A DNA stretch of 64,000 nt. Origin: Massilia arenae (GTDB taxonomy: Bacteria > Pseudomonadota > Gammaproteobacteria > Burkholderiales > Burkholderiaceae_D). The stretch lies in assembly GCF_008014745.1 (NCBI RefSeq), contig NZ_VPFD01000020.1, positions 56,034-120,033 of the forward strand. The letters run 5' to 3'. Made by a program: the position numbers and the translations under genes. Positions within the stretch are counted from its first letter, which is position 1. The number at the start of each line of letters is the position of its first letter. The notes beneath the pieces were generated by a model that ran no database searches, was not told where the DNA came from, and saw only the letters and a list, made by a program, of their open reading frames with translations. Of this stretch, positions 55,185-64,000 are shown piece after piece.

Positions 55185-55235
55185 GCACGCCAAACTGTCA
55201 CTTCGCTCAACTTGATGACTAAACCCGCCAGGCTG

Positions 55236-55264
55236 TTGTGCATGGTGGGTTGGAATCCTAATAT
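55236..55264 (+). promoter_or_regulatory. sigma-70-type promoter of the glucuronide operon
   Basis: TTGTGC (55236-55241), a 17-base spacer and TAATAT (55259-55264), a good vegetative promoter. Transcription should start near 55271, giving a leader of about 240 bases before the TonB receptor. The 331-bp region 55178-55508 holds this promoter and the attenuator and no gene. Confidence 0.6.
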
Positions 55265-55302
55265 ATCACCGCAGTGGGCCGATTGGATGCTCTGAGGCAA
55301 CC

Positions 55303-55356
55303 CGAGTCAGCTGCTGTCTCTTTGCTGGCTCGCCCCCGTGCGAGTCAGCCATTTTT
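55303..55356 (+). promoter_or_regulatory. attenuator-like leader: terminator with a competing upstream hairpin
   Basis: A terminator stem GCTGGCTCGC (55324-55333) / GCGAGTCAGC (55340-55349), ten pairs with one G-U, followed by CATTTTT. The segment CGAGTCAGC occurs twice, at 55303-55311 and again as part of the terminator's right arm (55341-55349). The upstream copy can pair with 55324-55332 instead, which would prevent the terminator. Two mutually exclusive hairpins before a regulated operon are the classical layout of attenuation. The sensor is unknown; I see no leader peptide and no known riboswitch. Confidence 0.6.
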
Positions 55357-55508
55357 CAGAGATTTCCCATGCCTGGTACGCCAGGCGTGGACCCGCCGCA
55401 GCCGGATAGCACAGGCAGCGGCGGCGATGGACGGCTGCGTGAGCGCTGAAATACTAGTCGATCACGTCGCTCGTAGAACGTATTTCATAATTATTATCAG
55501 GAGACACA

Positions 55509-57794
<2,286 letters not shown>

Positions 57795-57805
57795 GATCGA
57801 AAGAC

Positions 57806-59653
57806 ATGAAAAAACTCATCACGACATTCTGGATCCTTGTCGGCGCGCTGGCCTGCCAGCCGGCGCTGGCGCAGGCGGCGCAGGCCGATTCTCTGCGCCC
57901 CGCCTTCCTGCTTACCGGCGCGCTTCACCGCGACAGCCAGGACCTGTCCGGCCAGTGGACCTACTCGAAGGACCTGTACCGCACCGGCCTGACCGACATC
58001 AACGGCTGGGTGGCCAAGTCGCGCATGCAGCGTGCGCGCGACGTCGACGTGGCCGCTGTCGAAGCCAAGGGCGGCGTCGATTTTTACGAGTTCGACATGG
58101 ACCGCGGCCCGCTCATCAACGTGCCCGGCGCCTGGAACGCGGCGGCGGCCGAGCTGCGCTACTACGATGGCCTGATCTGGTTCCAGCGCAAGTTCGACGC
58201 GCGGCCAGAAGCCGGCAAGCGCACCTTCCTGCGCTTCGAGGCGGTCAACTACCGCGCCTACGTCTACCTCAACGGCAAGGAAGTGGGCCGTCACGAGGGC
58301 GGCTTCACGCCTTTCGTGCTGGAAGTCACCGAGGCCCTGCGCGCGGGCGACAATCGGCTGGTGGTCGGCGTCGATTCGAGCCACGACGCCCAGTCGATCC
58401 CGACCCAGATCACCGACTGGGACCTGTACGGCGGCATCACCCGCAAGGTCAGTCTGATCACCACGCCGGCGACCTTCATCGACGATGCGACGCTGACTTT
58501 GCGTTCCGATGGCCGCATCGCCGGCGAAGTGCAGCTGCAGGGGCCGCAGGCCGCGAACCAGGCGGTGACGGTGGCGATCGGTGCGCTCGGTACGGCGCGC
58601 GCTACCACCGACGCCAACGGCCGCGCGCTGATCGAGCTGCCGGCGCCGAAGGGCCTGGAGCGCTGGACACCCGAGAAGCCGACCCTGTACGACGTGCGCT
58701 TTAGCGCCAGTGGCGACCAGCTACGTGATCGCATGGGTTTCCGCACCATCGCCGTCAAGGGCAACCAGATCCTCCTGAACGGCAAGCCGCTGTTCTTGCG
58801 CGGCATCTCGCTGCATGAGGAAGAGTTCGGCCCGAATCCGGCCCGCAATATGACCGAACAGGCTTCGCGCGCGCTGCTGCACGAGATCAAGCACGGCCTG
58901 AACGGCAACTACGTGCGTTTGTCTCACTATCCGCACTCGGAGACCACGGTGCGCCTGGCCGACGAGATGGGCCTGCTAGTGTGGAGCGAAATCCCGGTAT
59001 ATTGGACCGTCGACTGGGAAAACCCGGCCGTGCTGCGCAAGGCGCTCGTGATGCAGGCGGAAACCATCTACCGCGACCGCAACCGCGCCTCGGTGATCCT
59101 GTGGAGCGTCGGTAACGAGACGCCGGTCTCTCCGTCGCGCACGCGCTTCCATGGCGCCATGGCCGACAATGTGCGCGCCCTCGATCCGACCCGCCTGGTA
59201 AGCGCTGCGCTGCTGGTCGAGCGCAAGGGCGACGTGCTGGAGATCCAGGATCCGCTGATCGACAAGCTCGATGTATTGGCGGTGAACGTGTATGCCGGCT
59301 GGTACGGTCCCGACACGCTGGACGGCATCGCGAAGCTGCGCTGGAACGTCCCGGGCGAACGGCCGCTGATCCTGTCCGAGTTCGGCGCCGATGCGCTGGC
59401 CGGCCACCGCGGCCAGGGGCTCAAGAAGTTTACCGAGGAATACCAGGCCGAGTACTACCGCAAGACGCTGGCCATGGCCGAGGGCATCCCGACCCTGCGC
59501 GGCCTGTCGCCCTGGATCCTGAAGGACTTCCGCTCGCCACGCCGCGAACACCCGGTGTTCCAGAACGGCTGGAACCGCAAGGGCATCCTGTCCGAGACGG
59601 GCGTGCGCAAGCAGGCCTTCGACGTCCTGTCCGACTATTACCGCCGCAAATGA
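57806..59653 (+). CDS. GH2 beta-glucuronidase-like glycosidase
   Basis: A secreted 615-residue GH2 enzyme (signal peptide ending ALAQ), the usual length of beta-glucuronidases. It has the sugar-binding domain (GLIWFQRKFDARPEAGKRTFLRFEAVNYRAYVYLNGKEVGRHEGGFTPF), the immunoglobulin-like domain and the TIM barrel, with acid/base Glu438 in WSVGNE and nucleophile Glu525 in SEFGAD. LRGISLHEEE and YVRLSHYPH are further hallmarks. It overlaps glucarate dehydratase by 4 bp; that context argues for glucuronide as substrate, although galactosidase activity cannot be excluded from sequence alone. Confidence 0.87.
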   Translation: MKKLITTFWILVGALACQPALAQAAQADSLRPAFLLTGALHRDSQDLSGQWTYSKDLYRTGLTDINGWVAKSRMQRARDVDVAAVEAKGGVDFYEFDMDRGPLINVPGAWNAAAAELRYYDGLIWFQRKFDARPEAGKRTFLRFEAVNYRAYVYLNGKEVGRHEGGFTPFVLEVTEALRAGDNRLVVGVDSSHDAQSIPTQITDWDLYGGITRKVSLITTPATFIDDATLTLRSDGRIAGEVQLQGPQAANQAVTVAIGALGTARATTDANGRALIELPAPKGLERWTPEKPTLYDVRFSASGDQLRDRMGFRTIAVKGNQILLNGKPLFLRGISLHEEEFGPNPARNMTEQASRALLHEIKHGLNGNYVRLSHYPHSETTVRLADEMGLLVWSEIPVYWTVDWENPAVLRKALVMQAETIYRDRNRASVILWSVGNETPVSPSRTRFHGAMADNVRALDPTRLVSAALLVERKGDVLEIQDPLIDKLDVLAVNVYAGWYGPDTLDGIAKLRWNVPGERPLILSEFGADALAGHRGQGLKKFTEEYQAEYYRKTLAMAEGIPTLRGLSPWILKDFRSPRREHPVFQNGWNRKGILSETGVRKQAFDVLSDYYRRK

Positions 59654-61026
59654 GCGCTCACACGATGACTCCTCCAGTACCATCCATGCCCTTGCACGCA
59701 GGCGGTGCGCCGGTCGTCACCGCGATGCGCGTCGTCCCGGTCGCCGGCCGCGACAGCATGCTCATGAACCTGAGCGGGGCCCACGGGCCCTGGTTCACCC
59801 GCAACATCGTGATCCTGACGGACAGCGCCGGCAATACCGGCCTGGGCGAAGTGCCGGGCGGCGAATCGATTCGCACCACGCTCGAGGATGCGCGTGCGCT
59901 CGTGGTCGGCCGGTCGCTGGGCGACTACCTCGCGGTACTGAACGCCATGCGCGGCGCCTTCGCCGGCCGCGACGCGGGCGGGCGCGGCCTGCAGACCTTC
60001 GACCTGCGCACCACCATTCACGCGGTGACCGCCGTCGAATCGTGCTTGCTCGACCTGCTGGGCCAGTTCATGGGCGTACCGGTCGCGAACCTGCTGGGGG
60101 AGGGCAGGCAGCGCGATGCGGTGCCGATGCTCGGCTACCTGTTCTATATCGGCGACCGTGGCCGCACCACGCTCGACTACCGCGCCGAGCCAGACGCCGA
60201 CGACGCCTGGCTGCGCCTGCGCAACGAAGAGGCGATGGATGCGCAGGGCGTGGTGCGTCTGGCCGAGGCGGCGCAGGCGCGCTACGGCTTCCAGGACTTC
60301 AAGCTCAAGGGCGGTGTGCTGGATGGCGCCGCCGAGATGGAGGCGGCGGTGGCGCTCAAGGAGCGCTTCCCGGCGGCGCGCATCACGCTCGACCCGAACG
60401 GCGCCTGGTCGCTGGATGAAGCGGTGCGCCTGTGCCGCGACCAGCATGACGTGCTGGCCTATGCCGAAGATCCATGCGGCGCCGAGAACGGTTATTCGGG
60501 GCGCGAAGTGATGGCCGAGTTCCGGCGCGCCACCGGTTTGCCCACGGCGACGAATATGGTGGCCACCGACTGGCGCCAGCTGGCCCATTCGCTGCAGCTG
60601 CAGTCGGTCGACATCCCGCTGGCCGATCCGCATTTCTGGACCATGCAGGGCTCGGTGCGGGTGGCGCAGTTGTGCGAGATGTTCGGCCTGACCTGGGGCT
60701 CGCATTCGAACAACCACTTCGACATCTCGCTGGCGATGTTCACCCACGTGGGCGCGGCGGCGCCGGGCCGGGTGACGGCGATCGACACCCACTGGATCTG
60801 GCAGGACGGGCAGGCCCTGACGAAGGAATCGCTGCGCATCGAAGATGGCCAGGTGCGGGTGCCGGCCAGGCCCGGCCTGGGCATCGAGCTCGATCCCGAT
60901 GCCCTCGAAGCGGCGCACCAGGCTTACCGCAATATGGGCCTGGGCGCGCGCGACGACGCGGCGGCGATGCAGTTCCTGGTGCCGGGCTGGCGCTTCGACC
61001 CCAAGCGGCCCTGCCTGGTGCGCTGA
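59650..61026 (+). CDS. gudD: glucarate dehydratase
   Basis: Enolase-superfamily enzyme of 458 residues that converts D-glucarate (and L-idarate) to 5-keto-4-deoxyglucarate. The KLKGG lysine, the metal ligands in DPNGAW, EDP and ATNM, and the catalytic His in GSHSNNHFDISLAMFTHVG are present, as is the C-terminal RPGLGIELD. It begins inside the stop of the GH2 gene (ATGA). Its substrate would come from uronate dehydrogenase, whose gene is about 51 kb to the left in this window. Confidence 0.92.
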   Translation: MSAHTMTPPVPSMPLHAGGAPVVTAMRVVPVAGRDSMLMNLSGAHGPWFTRNIVILTDSAGNTGLGEVPGGESIRTTLEDARALVVGRSLGDYLAVLNAMRGAFAGRDAGGRGLQTFDLRTTIHAVTAVESCLLDLLGQFMGVPVANLLGEGRQRDAVPMLGYLFYIGDRGRTTLDYRAEPDADDAWLRLRNEEAMDAQGVVRLAEAAQARYGFQDFKLKGGVLDGAAEMEAAVALKERFPAARITLDPNGAWSLDEAVRLCRDQHDVLAYAEDPCGAENGYSGREVMAEFRRATGLPTATNMVATDWRQLAHSLQLQSVDIPLADPHFWTMQGSVRVAQLCEMFGLTWGSHSNNHFDISLAMFTHVGAAAPGRVTAIDTHWIWQDGQALTKESLRIEDGQVRVPARPGLGIELDPDALEAAHQAYRNMGLGARDDAAAMQFLVPGWRFDPKRPCLVR

Positions 61027-61054
61027 TGCACGGCGCATGAAGGGCAGGGCGCGG

Positions 61055-61076
61055 ATCGCTCATGATCGTGATTGAT
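61055..61076. promoter_or_regulatory. operator before the GntR gene, TCA-N6-TGA type
   Basis: ATCGCTCA (61055-61062), N6, TGATTGAT (61069-61076), six of eight positions symmetric. The left half is identical to the perfect site at 12009 and the right half to site 2 of the rha region (27793). It lies 107 bp upstream of the GntR start and 29 bp after the gudD stop, which suggests self-regulation. Confidence 0.55.
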
Positions 61077-61182
61077 TCGCGCGAGGGGCGGACAGCGGGG
61101 CGCCGATCGGGAACAATGGCAGGCACTGGAACATTGAAATACCAGTGCCGCCTTTGACCCGCAAGCCATGAGAGACTCCACC

Positions 61183-61905
61183 ATGAATTTCGCCGCAGAC
61201 AACTTTCACCTCGACCGCTCGCGCAATGCGACCATCCAGGTGTTCGAACACCTGCGCGAACTGATCGTCAGCCTGGCGATCAAGCCGGGCACGGTGCTGG
61301 CGCGGCCCCAGTTGTGCGACTTCTACAAGCTGTCGGCCAGCCCGGTGCGCGAGGCGCTGCTGCGCCTGGAAGAGGAGCACCTGGTCGACATCTATCCGCA
61401 GCACCAGACCCGGGTGCGCCGCATCGACCTGGCCCAGGCCAGGCAGGCGCATTTTTTGCGCCTGTCGGTGGAGCTCGAGATGGTGCAGGTGCTGGCCCAG
61501 GACGCCGACCCGGTCCTGGCGCGCACCTTGACCGCGCTGGTCGAACGCCAGCGCGCCAGCCTGGATTCGGGCGACCTGGGCACGTTCACCCAGGTCGACA
61601 TGGAATTCCACCGCTGCCTGTACCACGCCGCCGCGGTGCCGGACCTGTGGTCCATGATGCGCAGCCGCAGCGGCAACCTGGACCGCCTGCGCCGCCTGCA
61701 CCTGCCGCTCAACGGCAAGGCGCAGTCGATCCTGGATGAACACGGCGCGATCGCCGCGGCCATCGCGCGCGGCGATGCGCAAGCGGCGCAGCAGATGGTG
61801 CGCAGGCACCTGTCGGGAACGCTCAGCGCCATCGACGCGCTGCGCGCGCGCTATCCCGACCTGCTGCTGCCGCTCGACTACGGCGCGCCGGTGATGGCCG
61901 CCTGA
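61183..61905 (+). CDS. GntR-family regulator, FCD subfamily
   Basis: A 240-residue regulator. Residues about 15-75 form the winged helix (NATIQVFEHLRELIVSLAIKPGTVLARPQLCDFYKLSASPVREALLRLEEEHLVDI), followed by the all-helical FCD effector domain with its metal-binding Asp/His residues (DMEFHRCLYHAAAV, DEHGAIAAAIARGD, MVRRHL). FCD regulators such as UxuR, ExuR and GguR often respond to uronates or related acids. The start at 61183 has AGAGA seven bases before; an ATG at 61168 is possible. It is the last gene of the uronate locus and the best candidate for the reader of the TCA-N6-TGA sites. Confidence 0.88.
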   Translation: MNFAADNFHLDRSRNATIQVFEHLRELIVSLAIKPGTVLARPQLCDFYKLSASPVREALLRLEEEHLVDIYPQHQTRVRRIDLAQARQAHFLRLSVELEMVQVLAQDADPVLARTLTALVERQRASLDSGDLGTFTQVDMEFHRCLYHAAAVPDLWSMMRSRSGNLDRLRRLHLPLNGKAQSILDEHGAIAAAIARGDAQAAQQMVRRHLSGTLSAIDALRARYPDLLLPLDYGAPVMAA

Positions 61906-61915
61906 GGGCAGAGCG

Positions 61916-62353
61916 TTAGCGGACGTCGAGCAGTTCGACGTCGAAGATCAGGCTCGCGTTCGGCGGAATCGGACCGGCGCCGCCGGCGCCATAACCCATC
62001 TCGGGCGGCAGGATCAGGGTCCGCTTGCCGCCGACCTTCATGCCTTGCACGCCCTCGTCCCAGCCGCGGATGACCTGGCCGGCGCCCAGCTGGAAGCTGA
62101 ACGGTTCGCGGCCGGCCGAGGAATCGAACTGCGTGCCGCGCAGCGTTTCCTTGCCCGGCTCGTACAGCCAGCCGGTGTAGTTGACGACGGCGGTGGCGCC
62201 GGCCACGGCTTCCTTGCCGGCGCCGGGGATGGTGTCGATCTTCTGGAAGGCGACGGCGGCCGCGGCCGACTGCGGCGCCGGGGCGCGGTCGCAGCCAGCC
62301 AGCGCCAGCGTCAGGCCCAGGCCGAGGACGCAGGAGGACAGCAGGTGTTTCAT
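61916..62353 (-). CDS. FKBP-type peptidyl-prolyl isomerase, lipoprotein
   Basis: A 145-residue lipoprotein (MKHLLSSCVLGLGLTLALAGC, lipobox LAGC) with one FKBP domain: VNYTGWLYEPG, GTQFDSSAGREPFSFQLGAGQVIRGWDEGVQGMKVGGKRTLILPPEMGYGAGG and a terminal LIFDVELLDV. It speeds proline isomerisation during folding in the periplasm. A longer frame upstream lacks a signal and is not used. It is convergent with the GntR gene (10 bp between the stops) and seems unrelated to the sugar genes. Confidence 0.93.
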   Translation of the reverse strand: MKHLLSSCVLGLGLTLALAGCDRAPAPQSAAAAVAFQKIDTIPGAGKEAVAGATAVVNYTGWLYEPGKETLRGTQFDSSAGREPFSFQLGAGQVIRGWDEGVQGMKVGGKRTLILPPEMGYGAGGAGPIPPNASLIFDVELLDVR

Positions 62354-62602
62354 AGGCTTCTTTCTTTGGTGGTGGTTGCCGGAATGGGATGCCCGCGAGC
62401 ATACATGGCGCCGCGCGCGCTGCCAACACCGGCGCATGCGTAGCCCCCCCGACCATGTCGCTTTGGTGCGTTTCAGTCAACACCGTGAGCACATCGGCAG
62501 GCCTACCGGGCGGCGCCCACGCTGCATACGATGACATCTCGCTGCCGGTCGTCCGACTGGCCAGGCCCGCATGCAAGGGCCGCCAACCTAGGAGATGTCA
62601 AT

Positions 62603-63505
62603 ATGAATGCCCGAGACAATACGAACCAGCCCGAGGAGCTGGTCCCGTCGCGCTACGCCCTGCGCGTCGGCGAGATCGACGTGCTGGTGGTCAGCGACGG
62701 CGTGCTGCCGCTGCCCGCCGCAACCATGGCCACCAACGCCGACCCGGCCGCACTGGCGGTCTGGCTGGACCATATGTTCCTGCCGCCGGACGCCTTCGAC
62801 TGGCCGCTGAACGTGCTGGTGGCCAGGAGCGGCGAGCAGGTGATCCTGGTCGACACCGGCCTGGGCTCGCAATTCCCCGGCTTCCCGCGCGCCGGACAGA
62901 CCCCGCACCGACTGGAAGCCGCCGGCATCGACCTGTCGGCCGTCACCGACGTGGTGATCACCCATATGCACATGGACCATATCGGCGGCCTGCTGGTCGA
63001 CGGCATCAAGGAACGCCTGCGTCCAGACCTGCGCATCCACGTTGCCGCCGCCGAGGTCGCGTTCTGGGATACGCCCGATTTCAGCCAGACCGCCATGCCG
63101 GAGCCGGTGCCGGACGTGCTGCGCTCGACCGCGCGCCAGTTCATGGAGCAGTACCGCGACCGTCTGCACGTGTTCCAGGAGCGGCATGAGGTCGCGCCAG
63201 GCGTGGTCGCGCGCCGCACCGGCGGCCATACGCCCGGCCACTGCGTGGTCGACATCGACTCCAGCGGCCAGCGCCTGACCTTTGCCGGCGACGCCATGTT
63301 CCCGGTCGGCTTCGACCATCCCGACTGGCAGAACGGCTTTGAACACGATCCGGGGGAATCGACCCGCGTACGCATGGCGCTGTTCGGCGAACTGGCGGAC
63401 AACGGGGGCCTGCTGGTCGCCACCCACCTGCCATTCCCGTCGGTGGGTCGGGTGGCGCGTGAGGGCGATACTTTCCGCTGGGCGCCGGTGTTCTGGGATC
63501 ACTGA
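62603..63505 (+). CDS. MBL-fold metallo-hydrolase
   Basis: A 300-residue metallo-beta-lactamase-fold protein. The metal motif THMHMDHIGG (HxHxDH) is intact, with further ligands in GGHTPGHC and the Asp of FAGDAMF. The ATG at 62603 follows AGGAGATGTCAAT; the frame is open upstream but without such a site. The closest style is the lactonase/quorum-quenching-like branch (AHL-lactonase-type proteins of about 300 residues), but the substrate cannot be told. The 249-bp gap before it holds only its promoter and that of the divergent FKBP gene. Confidence 0.87.
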   Translation: MNARDNTNQPEELVPSRYALRVGEIDVLVVSDGVLPLPAATMATNADPAALAVWLDHMFLPPDAFDWPLNVLVARSGEQVILVDTGLGSQFPGFPRAGQTPHRLEAAGIDLSAVTDVVITHMHMDHIGGLLVDGIKERLRPDLRIHVAAAEVAFWDTPDFSQTAMPEPVPDVLRSTARQFMEQYRDRLHVFQERHEVAPGVVARRTGGHTPGHCVVDIDSSGQRLTFAGDAMFPVGFDHPDWQNGFEHDPGESTRVRMALFGELADNGGLLVATHLPFPSVGRVAREGDTFRWAPVFWDH

Positions 63506-63577
63506 GCCTCCCACTAAGCCAGGACACGTCGGATTCGATATCTGGTGTCAACAAGCCCGCTTCGGCGGTAATGCCGT

Positions 63578-64000
63578 TCAGTTAAGGTCCCGCTTCAGGA
63601 CACGAACGGTGTAGCGCTGAGGCAAGGCCTTTACGGCCCGGTCGATTTTTCGACCGGGCCGTTCTTCATTCAAGAGCATTACCAAGCGCTGGCGCAAACG
63701 CTGCATCAAGGCGGGCAACTTGCCGTAGGACCTCGTCACGGCTGCCCAGTGCAGTTCGTACTGTATGACGTGGAAGGCGCGGATAAAGCTAATCTCGGTC
63801 GGCTCACATTTCACTTCCAACGCTGCCTTAGCTATCTCGAGCCGTATCAGATTGTAGGCAGTCAGTGTGCCCCAGATTTCCTGGTAGATGCCTTCGACGG
63901 TACGGCTACGCAGAGTGAGCGCCATACCCATCATCGTCTGCTTGAGTTCACGATAGCTCGTCTCGATCTGCCAGCGCTGCGTGTAGCAGGCCGCGATGTC
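63578..64000 (-). mobile_element. IS4-family transposase, 3' part (continues beyond the window)
   Basis: The last 140 codons of a DDE transposase; the frame is open at the right edge. WQIETSYRELKQ, with the catalytic Glu of the YREK signature, lies near the edge, followed by TMMGMALTLRSRTVEGIYQEIWGTLTAYNLIRLEIA, typical of IS4-type C-termini. The element's end is probably just left of the stop, around 63560-63580 (GGTAATGCCGTTCAGTTAAG), but the other end and the target duplication are outside the window. It follows the MBL gene by 72 bp and does not interrupt it. Confidence 0.85.

Noticed and set aside
55271..55356. Known riboswitch (TPP, cobalamin, glycine, SAM or SAH type) before the second TonB receptor
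   Set aside because: I compared it by eye with the conserved cores of these classes and found none. Only the competing hairpins are supported.

Overview
The window is a 64-kb piece of a GC-rich chromosome. Codon use, the GGAGAC-type ribosome sites, the large TonB-dependent receptors and the gene content point to a betaproteobacterium of the Oxalobacteraceae (Massilia/Duganella-like), a plant-polysaccharide degrader. This placement is an inference from style and content; no rRNA or other marker gene is present.

About two thirds of the window is a pectin and hemicellulose utilisation region. From the left: the end of a GH28 pectinase; galK, galT and a sodium/sugar symporter (galactose use); GH115 alpha-glucuronidase with uronate dehydrogenase; a GH2 enzyme; a 1054-aa TonB receptor followed by a GH43 lipoprotein and an unusual GH43-like/GH35 fusion (side-chain sugars). 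Then follows a complete L-rhamnose system of the rhizobial type: kinase, ABC transporter and DeoR regulator in one overlapping operon (rhaRSTPQK, minus strand), and aldolase-dehydrogenase, isomerase and mutarotase in the other direction (rhaDIU). From 31.8 to 45.2 kb lies a rhamnogalacturonan-I set: PL22-like lyase, a tandem CE12 esterase, GH105, and a five-gene operon of PL11, DUF4861, PL26, CE12 and GH43. L-lactate dehydrogenase (lldD) follows and would take the L-lactate made from rhamnose to pyruvate.

The middle (46.5 to 55.2 kb) is less specialised: a degenerate tyrosine recombinase in an AT-richer patch, a TetR/MFS efflux pair with two clear palindromic operators, a secreted esterase-like hydrolase, an OsmC-YcaO fusion behind a terminated leader, and a phytoene-desaturase-like flavoprotein. 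From 55.2 kb a second uronate locus follows: attenuator-like leader, TonB receptor, GH2 beta-glucuronidase, glucarate dehydratase and an FCD-type GntR regulator. Udh at 8 kb and GudD at 60 kb together give the oxidative glucuronate route up to 5-keto-4-deoxyglucarate; the later steps are not in the window. The window closes with an FKBP isomerase, an MBL-fold hydrolase and the 3' part of an IS4-family transposase.

The most interesting signal lies outside the genes. A palindrome of the form (ATC)nnTCA-N6-TGAnn(GAT) recurs in the control regions of almost every polysaccharide, rhamnose and uronate block (8915, 12009, 27728, 27779, 33265, 45242, 45288, 55161 and 61055), including the promoter of the GntR regulator itself. 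It suggests one regulon that ties these blocks together.
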